Assembly: GCA_015060255.1 (NCBI GenBank) | Contig: SUYV01000011.1 | Coordinates: 1-45,471 of the forward strand | Source: Bacteroidales bacterium | GTDB lineage: Bacteria; Bacteroidota; Bacteroidia; Bacteroidales; UBA932 | Length of the DNA: 45,471 nt | Reading direction: 5' to 3' | Shown: piece after piece, positions 9,138 through 15,773 of the stretch | Position numbering within the stretch: the stretch's first letter is position 1 | How the letters are laid out: the number at the start of each line of letters is the position of its first letter | The notes under the pieces: generated by a model | What the model was told of the DNA's origin: nothing | Database searches by the model: none | Seen by the model: the letters and a program-made list of their open reading frames with translations, nothing else | Position numbers and translations under genes: made by a program

Positions 9138-9329
9138 CTATTCTGCGTCCCAACCTGAATCCGTAAATTGATCACCACCAAAATCAGTGTTGACCTCATG
9201 GTCATTGATTGTACCATTTTGCGTTTCTGGAGCTATCGCCGATCCCGCCATAAAGCCCCCCTCCAGCTCAACGCGGAAGAGCTCCGTGACCGGTGCTTCA
9301 TAAACAGTTCTTTTCATCTGTTTCTTCAT
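9138..9329 (-). CDS. Small 63-residue peptide with Y-x-x-P-x-x-E motif, first gene of the lipoprotein island
   Basis: The chosen start is ATG at 9329 (MKKQMKRTVYEAP), preceded by an A-rich stretch typical of Bacteroidota translation starts. A longer frame from a TTG at 9368 is less likely, and ATG at 9317 is the alternative. There is no signal peptide or membrane segment. Residues 10-24 read YEAPVTELFRVELEG and match the 41-residue peptide at 3832-3957; then G-F-M-A-G-S and a variable Asn/Asp/Gly-rich tail ending DSGWDAE. The G-G after the conserved block is reminiscent of double-glycine leader ends, but no C39 peptidase or transporter is present in the window. It is the promoter-proximal gene of the minus-strand set, 51 nt before the PI-PLC-like gene. 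Function unknown. Confidence 0.75.
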   Translation of the reverse strand: MKKQMKRTVYEAPVTELFRVELEGGFMAGSAIAPETQNGTINDHEVNTDFGGDQFTDSGWDAE

Positions 9330-9412
9330 TTTAGTTTCTATTTTTATTGTTTCTCTTTTCACACACAATTAATTCCGTGACTCTCTCCACCCTGCATCCA
9401 CAGAATGGCTCG

Positions 9413-9476
9413 TTTCCATGGACAGACGCGCGTTTCTGCCTCACTTGTCCATAAAACAACCTGTTTTCATGGACAG
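9413..9476. repeat. Three copies of a TTTyCATGGACAG-type motif
   Basis: TTTCCATGGACAG at 9413-9425 and TTTTCATGGACAG at 9464-9476 are direct copies. TTGTCCATAAAA at 9445-9456 is an inverted near-copy between them. The cluster begins 84 bp upstream of the first gene of the minus-strand island, where an operator would sit. It could equally be debris of a dispersed repeat. Confidence 0.5.
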
Positions 9477-9539
9477 CCCAACGCCTCACGTCATCATTCA
9501 TCCCGCTCGCAGTCCCTTAACATCTTAATCGTCAGCAAC

Positions 9540-9585
9540 TTACGCAAAGCCCATGCTCCCCATTTGCGGCAGGAGCTTTGCGTAA
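9540..9585. repeat. 11-bp perfect inverted repeat (hairpin)
   Basis: TTACGCAAAGC at 9540-9550 pairs with GCTTTGCGTAA at 9575-9585 across a 24-nt loop. There is no T-run on either side, so it is not a terminator of the usual type. It resembles a hairpin of a small dispersed intergenic repeat. Confidence 0.5.
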
Positions 9586-9600
9586 TCCGCTCAGGCTCAG

Positions 9601-9655
9601 CCGTTTAGTCGTCACAGATTTCTCCACTCGCTTCGCTCGGTCGAAATGACAGAGC
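9601..9655. repeat. Dispersed repeat containing CTCGCTTCGCTCGGTCG
   Basis: The core around 9610-9650 (GTCACAGATTTCTCCACTCG, then CTTCGCTCGGTCGAAATGAC) has the character of a repeat I recall from intergenic DNA in many Bacteroidetes genomes. Its accidental translation on the minus strand gives a FDRAKRVEKSV-like peptide. Copy number in this genome cannot be judged from the window. Confidence 0.45.
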
Positions 9656-9780
9656 ACTCGCCACAAAAGCGACCGCCACAAGCCTCCGTCAGAAGGCCGT
9701 GTCAGCACACAATTTCCCCACCCCAAAATCCTGTCCGTTTAATCGTCCGTTTATCTGGACAGTGTTCCCGTGTGCGTAAT

Positions 9781-9965
9781 CTTTTGCCGACAGGGGACCT
9801 GATGAAGGTCTAGCACGGCCGTTTAGTCTAAAGTGTTGATTGATAAGTAGATACGAATCGACACTGCGCTAGACCCCCTCTTTAAAGCAGGGGTTAAGTG
9901 CAGTGTGATTTGTAAGTTGTTGATTAGTAAGGTGTTGTAAGCCCATCTGTGTTTAATCCCCGTCC
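9781..9965. repeat. 185-bp direct repeat, left copy (flanks toxin-antitoxin pair)
   Basis: This stretch aligns without length change to 10867-11051. By my count 100 of the first 120 positions are identical, with weaker match after that. The centre holds an imperfect palindrome around TTTAAA: arms 9861-9877 and 9890-9906 pair at 14 of 17 positions. Both copies are in the same orientation and enclose the toxin-antitoxin genes. Confidence 0.75.
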
Positions 9966-10120
9966 GCACCTGTGCTTGGCCCCGCACACGCATTTAACCC
10001 CATGCAGCAATCGAATGTGTCTTTTTCTTTGGCCAGAATTTGTTCGACTTTTTATAAAAATCAAACAAATTTTCTCTCTCAAATCGGCCATACGCCTTCA
10101 CCAGACAGCGAAATCAAGAT

Positions 10121-10151
10121 TTATCCGCGTACTATTAGTTTACGCGGATAA
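10121..10151. promoter_or_regulatory. Perfect 11-bp dyad upstream of the toxin gene, possible operator
   Basis: TTATCCGCGTA at 10121-10131 and TACGCGGATAA at 10141-10151, 9-nt spacer. It ends 25 bp before a TAATTTTG -7 element, so the right arm covers the place where the -33 region would be. HigA-type antitoxins commonly repress their own operon through such palindromes; binding here is inferred. Confidence 0.5.
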
Positions 10152-10176
10152 TCCTTCCGAACTTTGCTGATGAAAA

Positions 10177-10184
10177 TAATTTTG
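10177..10184 (+). promoter_or_regulatory. -7 element TAATTTTG of the toxin-antitoxin promoter
   Basis: Matches the Bacteroidetes TAnnTTTG consensus, 45 nt before the toxin ATG. No good TTTG is present at the -33 distance, so the call is partial. Confidence 0.5.
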
Positions 10185-10229
10185 TATGGAAAAGTTGCAT
10201 AATTATACAATTCTAAGTAATATTGCGAT

Positions 10230-10577
10230 ATGAAACGTACTATTATGACCTATGGAGGTTATTTTGAGCGTTTCATAATGACCTTGACTTTAAACGAGCG
10301 TAGGAAAATCGACTATATCTTATCTCTTTTGGAAACAGAGGATAGATTGCCGGTGAAATTTATAAAGCATATTGCCCAAGGTATTTATGAACTAAGAATA
10401 AATGTAAACGGATTGGCTCATAGAGTCTTTTTTATTTTTGATGATGACAGCATTGTTATCCTGTTCAATGGCTTTACCAAAAAGTCTATGAAGACTCCGA
10501 GATATGAAATAGAAAGAGCAATCAGACTTAAGAAAGAGTATTATGCAGACAAACGATCACAAAATAAGGAATTATAG
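10230..10577 (+). CDS. higB: HigB/RelE-type toxin (Gp49-like)
   Basis: This 115-residue protein matches the HigB/phage Gp49-like toxin family, whose members are ribosome-associated mRNA interferases. The family pattern is visible as LPVKFIKHIAQGIYELRINV, AHRVFFIFDDDSIVILFNGFTKKS, and KTPRYEIERAIRLKKEYY near the C-terminus. It has toxin-first gene order, as in higBA loci, and the stop overlaps the antitoxin start by 35 nt. It starts at the first ATG; an internal Met at residue 6 (MTYGGYF) is a possible alternative. The pair is set between two 185-bp direct repeats. Base composition is AT-rich compared with the flanking catabolic genes, in keeping with a mobile addiction module. Confidence 0.85.
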   Translation: MKRTIMTYGGYFERFIMTLTLNERRKIDYILSLLETEDRLPVKFIKHIAQGIYELRINVNGLAHRVFFIFDDDSIVILFNGFTKKSMKTPRYEIERAIRLKKEYYADKRSQNKEL

Positions 10578-10845
10578 TGAGGTCTTGAATCATGAGTATG
10601 GTCCAAGGGGCAGTGCGTCGAGGAATCAATTTGAGGAAGAGGCGTATGCGTTCTATTCTGGTGCAATTATTCTCGAAGCACGCAAGAAAGCGCATCTTAC
10701 CCAATCAGAACTCGCAACGCGAATCGGCGCTGATAAGTCATATATTTCCCGGATTGAGAAGGGCGTAACCATACCGAGCGTGTCAACATTCTTCAAAATA
10801 GTCAATGCATTGGGTATGAGCATTGCTATCATCAATCCTTTGTAA
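10543..10845 (+). CDS. higA: HigA-type antitoxin with Xre helix-turn-helix
   Basis: This 100-residue protein overlaps the end of the toxin gene. Residues ~43-95 form an Xre/Cro-type HTH: EARKKAHLTQSELATRIG, then DKSYISRIEKGVTIPSVSTF and a hydrophobic end. The N-terminal ~40 residues are likely the toxin-neutralising part. The family binds the toxin directly and represses the shared promoter; the dyad at 10121-10151 is a candidate site. It ends 21 bp before the right-hand direct repeat. Confidence 0.85.
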   Translation: MQTNDHKIRNYSEVLNHEYGPRGSASRNQFEEEAYAFYSGAIILEARKKAHLTQSELATRIGADKSYISRIEKGVTIPSVSTFFKIVNALGMSIAIINPL

Positions 10846-10866
10846 TCGTAACATTCAAAGTCGACG

Positions 10867-11051
10867 CTTTTGCCGGTAGGTGACCTGATGGTGGTCTAAC
10901 GCGGTTGCTTAGTATAAGGTGCTGATTAATAAGTAGATACGAATTGGCGCTACGCTAGCCCCCCTCTTTAAAGCAGGGGTTAAGCGCAGGTTAATTTGGA
11001 AACTATTGATTAACAAGATGTTGCAAATCTGCCTATGTTTAACCCCAGTCC
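10867..11051. repeat. 185-bp direct repeat, right copy
   Basis: Diverged copy of 9781-9965 in the same orientation and of the same length. The central CCCCTCTTTAAAGCAGGGG block is unchanged, while the outer palindrome arms (10947-10963, 10976-10992) have drifted and pair less well. Confidence 0.75.
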
Positions 11052-11121
11052 CAGCATTTACTCTCCTGATGGAATGTTGATTCCCGTGCGGGCTGGAGTC
11101 TTTCGAGTTATATGGCAAAAA

Positions 11122-11152
11122 TTTGTTATTTATAAAAAACAGCATATATTTG
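11122..11152 (+). promoter_or_regulatory. Bacteroidetes-type promoter before the nitroreductase
   Basis: TTTG at 11122-11125, 19-nt spacer, TATATTTG at 11145-11152. This is a full match to the -33/-7 consensus. Transcription would start near 11158, only a few bases before a terminator-like hairpin. Confidence 0.7.
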
Positions 11153-11163
11153 CAATGTTTATT

Positions 11164-11207
11164 CCCGGTAGCCTCTGATTCGTCAAGCTATCGGGTTTGG
11201 TTTTTTA
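11164..11207 (+). terminator. Terminator/attenuator hairpin just after the promoter
   Basis: CCCGGTAGC at 11164-11172 pairs with GCTATCGGG at 11187-11195 (one G-U pair), followed by a T-rich tract to 11207. It sits in the 5' leader of the nitroreductase gene. No gene ends just upstream, so it is more likely an attenuator or the end of a very short RNA than a gene terminator. Confidence 0.65.
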
Positions 11208-11301
11208 TATAGCTCGGCTCTTGACGGCCGGGGATGATGACAGGAAAGTTTGCCTGGTCGCACGGAAATTGTTAACTTCACGGCCGTACAAATGAATTGA
11301 T

Positions 11302-11835
11302 ATGGAATTTTCAGAACTTATATTGAAGAGGCAGAGCGATAGGAAGTACGCTCCGAGGCCGGTTGAGAAGGAGGATATTGTCAAGTGTCTTGAGGCGGCG
11401 AGGATGGCTCCGTCTGCATGTAATTCGCAGCCGTGGAAGTTTGTGGTGGTGGATGACAGGGCCAAGCTGACCGAGATGGCGGATGCGGCAGTGGGCCTGG
11501 GTATGAACAAGTTCACGCATCAGGTGCCTGTGCTGGTGGCTGTGGTGCAGGAGAAGATGAACATGGAGGCGAAGGCGGGTGCTGTCGTGAAGAACAAGGA
11601 CTACAGCATGATGGATCTTGGTATGGCGGTGGAGAATTTCTGTCTTCAGGCCGCCGAGCTTGGGCTGGGCACATGCATCATGGGGTGGTTTGACGAGAAA
11701 CGCATCAAGAGGCTTCTTGGTGTGCCTCGCAGCCGCAGGATCCAGCTTCTGATATCGTTGGGATATCCGGATGCTCCGACTCGTGCGAAGGTCAGGAAGC
11801 CTCTTGAGCAGATGTCATCTTGGAATGAATATTAG
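11302..11835 (+). CDS. Nitroreductase-family flavoprotein
   Basis: This 177-residue protein has the nitroreductase fold signatures: [17 protein letters not shown] at the N-terminus (FMN phosphate arginine), [15 protein letters not shown] at ~36-50, a central [23 protein letters not shown] helix region for the dimer and FMN, and [16 protein letters not shown] with LLISLGYPD near the end. Members reduce nitro groups, quinones or enones with NAD(P)H; the exact substrate cannot be told. It is cytoplasmic. The gene ends tail to tail with the rubredoxin, sharing 4 nt. It is transcribed from 11122-11152 if the leader hairpin is read through. Confidence 0.9.
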   Translation: MEFSELILKRQSDRKYAPRPVEKEDIVKCLEAARMAPSACNSQPWKFVVVDDRAKLTEMADAAVGLGMNKFTHQVPVLVAVVQEKMNMEAKAGAVVKNKDYSMMDLGMAVENFCLQAAELGLGTCIMGWFDEKRIKRLLGVPRSRRIQLLISLGYPDAPTRAKVRKPLEQMSSWNEY

Positions 11836-11993
11836 CGGAACACTTCAAAGTGTTCTTTTCCCACACCGCAGGCCGGGCAGGTCCAGGTGTCAGGAATGTC
11901 TTCGAACGGAGTGCCGGGGGCTATGCCGTTTTCCGGATCTCCTTCTGCCGGATCGTAGATGTATCCGCAGATGATGCATACGTACTTTTCCAT
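11832..11993 (-). CDS. Rubredoxin
   Basis: A 53-residue protein with the complete rubredoxin iron site: C6-x2-C9 in VCIICGY and C39-x2-C42 in TCPACG. The usual [22 protein letters not shown] centre is shortened to no degree, so length is normal for the family. The start is ATG at 11993 (MEKYVC); the upstream in-frame extension is not rubredoxin-like and is rejected. It is a cytoplasmic one-electron carrier, in anaerobes often feeding peroxidases, rubrerythrins or flavoproteins. The convergent nitroreductase might be a partner, but that is only suggested by proximity. The AraC regulator is divergent, with 128 bp between starts. Confidence 0.95.
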   Translation of the reverse strand: MEKYVCIICGYIYDPAEGDPENGIAPGTPFEDIPDTWTCPACGVGKEHFEVFR

Positions 11994-12095
11994 TTTGCGT
12001 TTATATAATGTCATAATGTATATGACAAAAATTAAGCCGTTGTTCAAAAGGTCGAATTTTTCTGCGAAAATCGACGAAAGGAACGGTTTTTGTTG

Positions 12096-12103
12096 TATAT
12101 TTG
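12096..12103 (+). promoter_or_regulatory. -7 element TATATTTG of the AraC-type regulator gene
   Basis: Fits TAnnTTTG and places the transcript start near 12110, just before ATG at 12122. That argues against the upstream TTG start at 12101. The -33 region is not well matched. Confidence 0.5.
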
Positions 12104-12121
12104 GGCTTTTATTGGAAACTA

Positions 12122-13036
12122 ATGGAAGGTACATCATTGCACAACATTACTCTTGGACAGTTCAAGAGTTTCTTTCCGTCGGCCCCTAGCATCGGCATGG
12201 GAGACGACTTCTATATAATGGATATCAAATTCAGCGAGAGGAATAAGATTCTGGGCCATCCTTGCCGTTTTGACGGATATATGCTGCTTTATTGCATAAA
12301 GGGCAATCTGAGGCTGAACGTCAATCTTACAGAGTTTCAGATAGGGGACGGTATGATCTTCATGAATGTTCCCGGCAACATAATAAGGGTGAACGAGCTG
12401 GTGGATGTTCAGCAGAAGGATCTTCATTATATATGTATAGCGCTTTCCCGTGAGTTCGTGCAGGGATTGCACATCGATGTCAACAAGATGTTCAACGAGG
12501 GCCTGTCGATGCTGGAGAATCCGAGCCTGCGCCTCAAGGAGGGGGAGACTCAGTTGCTTTGCAGACAGATAGACCTTATCATCAATGTACTGAAGTCGGA
12601 TGTGCTCTTCAAGAAGGAGTGCGTATATTCGATGCTGTCGTCTATGTTCTATATCATCATGGGCGTATGGGGTGACAGGCAGAGCAATGACAGAAGCCTG
12701 GGACAGGTGACGCATACGCGCAGCAAGGTGATCTTCGACCAGTTCATCAAGCTTGTGTCGGAGTATCATACGCAGTATCGCAACGTCGGGTTCTATGCGG
12801 ACAAGCTGTGCCTGACTCCGAAGTATCTGTCGAAACTTATAAAGGGCGCCACAGGGCGCTCGGCGCCTGATTGGATTGATGCATATGTGATCCTGGAGGC
12901 GAAGAATCTGCTCAAGTATTCGAATGTGACCATCAAGGAGGTGGTCTACAGACTGAACTTCCCGAACCAGTCGGTGTTCTATAAATTTTTCAAGGCCCGT
13001 ACCGGTATGACACCTACAGAATATAGAAATTCATAG
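12122..13036 (+). CDS. AraC-family transcriptional regulator
   Basis: A 304-residue protein from ATG at 12122 (MEGTSLHN). The N-terminal ~190 residues form a cupin-like sensor part ([31 protein letters not shown]). The C-terminal ~100 residues carry the double [23 protein letters not shown] for the first and [20 protein letters not shown] for the second, ending in [10 protein letters not shown], the usual AraC closing motif ([17 protein letters not shown]). It lies 307 bp upstream of the sugar permease and ROK kinase genes in the same orientation, so it probably controls them in response to a sugar. This type commonly regulates carbohydrate genes, but the ligand is unknown. Confidence 0.9.
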   Translation: MEGTSLHNITLGQFKSFFPSAPSIGMGDDFYIMDIKFSERNKILGHPCRFDGYMLLYCIKGNLRLNVNLTEFQIGDGMIFMNVPGNIIRVNELVDVQQKDLHYICIALSREFVQGLHIDVNKMFNEGLSMLENPSLRLKEGETQLLCRQIDLIINVLKSDVLFKKECVYSMLSSMFYIIMGVWGDRQSNDRSLGQVTHTRSKVIFDQFIKLVSEYHTQYRNVGFYADKLCLTPKYLSKLIKGATGRSAPDWIDAYVILEAKNLLKYSNVTIKEVVYRLNFPNQSVFYKFFKARTGMTPTEYRNS

Positions 13037-13120
13037 AGTGTCAAAAGGAAATCAAATCATATATTTTGGTGTTGATTTTAGGGCGTTTTACAGAAAATTC
13101 ACTTTAATTTCGATATAAAA

Positions 13121-13151
13121 TTTGGAAGTATAGTTTTAATCATTAACTTTG
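13121..13151 (+). promoter_or_regulatory. Promoter of the sugar permease-kinase operon
   Basis: TTTG at 13121-13124, 19-nt spacer, TAACTTTG at 13144-13151: a full consensus match. The start would be near 13158, leaving a leader of about 185 nt before the permease ATG. Confidence 0.75.
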
Positions 13152-13207
13152 CATGCAGACATCAGAAATTTATTTCGTGTCTATTTGTTAAGTTCGTTTT
13201 ATATACG

Positions 13208-13243
13208 GCAGGGTTCCTTGGGGAGGGAACCCTGCTAATTTTT
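13208..13243 (+). terminator. Intrinsic terminator inside the permease-kinase leader
   Basis: Perfect 10-bp stem: GCAGGGTTCC at 13208-13217 and GGAACCCTGC at 13226-13235, 8-nt loop, then TAATTTTTA. It lies between a consensus promoter and the permease start with no gene between, as expected for an attenuator. A weaker hairpin (GACA...TGTC, around 13159-13182) lies before it. Confidence 0.75.
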
Positions 13244-13343
13244 ATGGAAATATCGACCTTTTGGTCCGCCGTGTCGTTTTTTTTCGTAACTTGGGCGCGG
13301 TTTTGACGAATCTATATAATTATTAACATAAAAACTATCACAA

Positions 13344-14621
13344 ATGAACAAGAACAAGATCAACTGGGTAGCGGTCCTTACGATGATGTTCCTCTTCGGA
13401 ATGATTTCGTTCGTGACCAACCTCGCGGCTCCAATCGGAAACATCTGGAAAATCCAGCCAGGTATCGATGGCTCAAGCTTCTGGGGAATGATGGGTAACA
13501 TGATGAACTTCCTTGCATACCTCTTCATGGGTATCCCTGCAGGTAAGCTTATCACTAATCTCGGTTACAAGAAGACAACTCTTATCGGTGTTGGTGTAGG
13601 TTTCTTCGGAGTCCTCATCCAGTTCCTTTCAGGTAAGATCGGCGTGGGTGCAACTCTTGCCGGACTTCCTGCAAACTTCTTCGTGTACCTCCTCGGTGCA
13701 TTCGTATGCGGTTTCTCGGTTTGTATCCTCAATACAGTAGTAAACCCTATGCTCACCCTTCTCGGTGGCGGTGGAAACAGAGGTAATCAGCTCGTTCAGA
13801 TCGGTGGTACTTTCAACTCGCTCATGGGTACAATCACTCCTATGCTTGTCGGTGCCCTCATCGGACAGATCACAAAGGAGACAGCTATTTCTGATGTGAA
13901 CACAGTTCTTTTCATGGCTATGGGCGTGTTCGCTGCAACATTCGCAGTGCTCATCTTCGTTCCTTTCGTGGAGCCTGAGCAGGAGAAGTCTGACGCTTCA
14001 GTAAAGAGCCTCCTCAAGTACAGCCACCTTGTATATGGTGTTATCGCTATCTTCCTTTATGTAGGTGTAGAGGTGGGTATCCCTGGTACATTGAACTTCT
14101 ATCTTACCGATACTCTCGGAACATCCAATGCCGCAACTACAGCAGGTTTCGTTGCCGGTACATACTGGTTCCTCATGCTTTGCGGCCGTTTCATCTCAAG
14201 CCTTATCAGCGGAAAGGTTTCATCGAAGACTCAGCTCGCAGTGACTTGTGCTGTGGCTATCGTTCTCGTGATTTCAGCGATGTTCACAACTAACGTGCAG
14301 GCATCTATGCCGGTATTCACAGGTTCAGGCTTCGGTATGGCACAGGTTCCTCTTACAGCGGTTCTCCTCGTATGCTGCGGTCTCTGCACTTCAGTGATGT
14401 GGGGTACGATCTTCAACCTTTCAGTCGAGGGTCTCGGCAAGCACTCAGCTCTTGCTTCAGGTCTCTTCATGACAATGGTTGTGGGTGGTGGAGTCCTTCC
14501 GCTCGTTCAGAACGCAATCGCTGATGCTGTATCATACATGGCAAGCTACTGGGTGATCGTTGCAGCTCTTGCATACATGCTGTGGTTCGCCCTCTTCGGA
14601 TCAAAGGTAAAGAATGCATAA
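13344..14621 (+). CDS. MFS sugar permease (FucP/GluP-like)
   Basis: A 425-residue integral membrane protein with about 12 hydrophobic segments. Family features are the N-terminal WVAVLTMMFLFGMISFVTN helix, GIPAGKLITNLGYKK in the first cytoplasmic loop (the MFS GxxxDRxGRR-like position), and GTYWFLMLCGRFISSLISGK in the second half. The FucP/GluP/NagP branch of MFS proton symporters in Bacteroidota carries hexoses or amino sugars. The ROK kinase gene starts 18 nt downstream, which supports uptake followed by phosphorylation of a free hexose such as glucose, mannose or N-acetylglucosamine; the actual sugar is not determinable. Codon use is strongly biased (many GGT, CTC, TTC), suggesting high expression. 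Confidence 0.85.
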   Translation: MNKNKINWVAVLTMMFLFGMISFVTNLAAPIGNIWKIQPGIDGSSFWGMMGNMMNFLAYLFMGIPAGKLITNLGYKKTTLIGVGVGFFGVLIQFLSGKIGVGATLAGLPANFFVYLLGAFVCGFSVCILNTVVNPMLTLLGGGGNRGNQLVQIGGTFNSLMGTITPMLVGALIGQITKETAISDVNTVLFMAMGVFAATFAVLIFVPFVEPEQEKSDASVKSLLKYSHLVYGVIAIFLYVGVEVGIPGTLNFYLTDTLGTSNAATTAGFVAGTYWFLMLCGRFISSLISGKVSSKTQLAVTCAVAIVLVISAMFTTNVQASMPVFTGSGFGMAQVPLTAVLLVCCGLCTSVMWGTIFNLSVEGLGKHSALASGLFMTMVVGGGVLPLVQNAIADAVSYMASYWVIVAALAYMLWFALFGSKVKNA

Positions 14622-14639
14622 CATTAATTCTGATACAAT

Positions 14640-15596
14640 ATGAATTCATCTTACGTAGTAGGTATCGATGTAGGAGGTCAGACCTCCAAGATCGGAGTCG
14701 TTGACGCAAGAGGCACTGTCCTCGCACAGACAGTTATCCGCACAGACACTTATGATAAGGTCGAGCCTTATATTGCCGAGCTTGCAGAGGCTGTGAACAA
14801 GCTTATCAAGGAGTCTGGCACAGAGGGCAAGGTAAGGGGCATCGGAGTTGGCGCACCTAACGGAAACTATTATACAGGAACAATCGAGAACGCTCCTAAC
14901 CTTCTTTGGGGACGTCAGAGAGTAGAGTTCGCAAAGCTCCTTTCTGAGGCGATGGACGGTCTTCCGGTTGCTCTTACAAATGATGCAAATGCAGCGGCTG
15001 TGGGTGAGATGACCTATGGCGCGGCAAGAGGTATGAAGAATTTCATCATGATCACTCTCGGTACAGGAGTAGGTTCAGGTATCGTGATCAACGGTGAGGT
15101 CGTTTATGGACACGACGGTTTCGCAGGTGAGCTTGGTCATACTGCAGCGGTTCACAACAACGGACGTACCTGCGGCTGCGGCAAGACAGGTTGCCTTGAG
15201 ACTTATGCGTCTGCGACAGGTGTGGCTCGTACAGCACGCGAGTGGCTTGAGCTTTCAGACGAGCCTTCAGTTCTCAGAAGCCTTGACAGCATCGCTTCGA
15301 AGGATGTTTATGAGGCTGCAAAGGAGGGGGACAAGCTTGCTCTCAAGATCTTCGAGTTCACAGGAAAGATCCTCGGACGCTCGTTCGCAGACTTCATCGC
15401 ATTCAGCGCGCCTGAGGCGATCGTCCTCTTCGGCGGTCTTGCACGTGCCAAGGAGTTCCTCACAGAGCCTATCCTTGACGCAATGAACTCAAACGTACTC
15501 CCATTGTGGAGAAACAAGGTGCAGCTGGTCTACTCTCAGCTCAAGGAGTCTGACGCAGCCATCCTCGGCGCTTCAGCCCTCGCTTGGGAGCTCTAA
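14640..15596 (+). CDS. ROK-family sugar kinase (glucokinase-type)
   Basis: A 318-residue kinase with all ROK landmarks: phosphate-binding GIDVGGQTSKIGVVD at the N-terminus, catalytic aspartate D115 in LTNDANAAAVGE, ITLGTGVGSGIVING for ATP, ELGH at 164-167, and the zinc motif C178-G-C180-G-x3-C185 with the downstream CLETYAS. These residues fit ATP-dependent phosphorylation of glucose or a close hexose in the cytoplasm. It is co-transcribed with the permease 18 nt upstream, and a strong terminator follows. Confidence 0.92.
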   Translation: MNSSYVVGIDVGGQTSKIGVVDARGTVLAQTVIRTDTYDKVEPYIAELAEAVNKLIKESGTEGKVRGIGVGAPNGNYYTGTIENAPNLLWGRQRVEFAKLLSEAMDGLPVALTNDANAAAVGEMTYGAARGMKNFIMITLGTGVGSGIVINGEVVYGHDGFAGELGHTAAVHNNGRTCGCGKTGCLETYASATGVARTAREWLELSDEPSVLRSLDSIASKDVYEAAKEGDKLALKIFEFTGKILGRSFADFIAFSAPEAIVLFGGLARAKEFLTEPILDAMNSNVLPLWRNKVQLVYSQLKESDAAILGASALAWEL

Positions 15597-15612
15597 CCGG
15601 ACCTTAATATAT

Positions 15613-15656
15613 AGATCAGGGACAGGCGGTCATGCCGTTTGTCCCTGATCTGTTTT
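15613..15656 (+). terminator. Terminator of the permease-kinase operon
   Basis: Perfect 12-bp stem, AGATCAGGGACA at 15613-15624 and TGTCCCTGATCT at 15640-15651, followed by GTTTTAT. It is 17 nt after the kinase stop. Confidence 0.85.
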
Positions 15657-15702
15657 ATGCCTTGTCCTTCTTCCTCTGTCCTTCTTTCCTGTTTCTCTTC
15701 CC

Positions 15703-15746
15703 TGTCACGATACATCCAAAACCGCCGATTTGGCTGTGTCGTGACA
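15703..15746. repeat. REP-like hairpin L1
   Basis: Arms TGTCACGATACA (15703-15714) and TGTGTCGTGACA (15735-15746) with one G-T pair and a 20-nt loop in which CCAAA and TTTGG can pair further. Same size and arm sequence as the three other hairpins around the transposase gene. Confidence 0.85.
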
Positions 15747-15773
15747 CGAATCTGCTCTTTTTCTGCTTTTTTG

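Larger units (their letters stand above)
9330..10229. other. 900-bp non-coding, repeat-rich intergenic region
   Basis: No convincing gene is found here; short open frames are broken by repeats and have no recognisable product. It contains a three-copy 12-13 bp motif (9413-9476), an 11-bp inverted repeat (9540-9585), a dispersed-type repeat (9601-9655), CTGTCC/GGACAG arms at 9731-9736 and 9757-9762, the first 185-bp direct repeat (9781-9965) and a dyad before the toxin gene. CCGTTTAGTC occurs at 9601 and 9819 and CCGTTTAATC at 9735. I found no clear minus-strand TAnnTTTG promoter for the 9329 gene. Confidence 0.6.

Noticed and set aside
9330..9368. N-terminal extension of the 63-residue peptide from TTG at 9368
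   Set aside because: The added residues are not seen in the related 41-residue peptide and the ATG at 9329 has a better upstream context.
9532..9726. 64-codon minus-strand frame with FDRAKRVEKSV-like sequence
   Set aside because: It is a chance translation of a dispersed intergenic repeat, not a gene.
9949..10170. 73-codon plus-strand frame before the toxin gene
   Set aside because: No family resemblance, and it covers the end of the direct repeat and the dyad.
10909..11145. 78-codon minus-strand frame in the right direct repeat
   Set aside because: Mostly repeat sequence with no counterpart kept in the left copy.
12101..12121. TTG start of the AraC-type regulator
   Set aside because: It overlaps the TATATTTG promoter element; ATG at 12122 fits.
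11994..12137. N-terminal extension of the rubredoxin to 101 residues
   Set aside because: Rubredoxins start close to the first Cys pair; the extension also crosses the AraC gene start.
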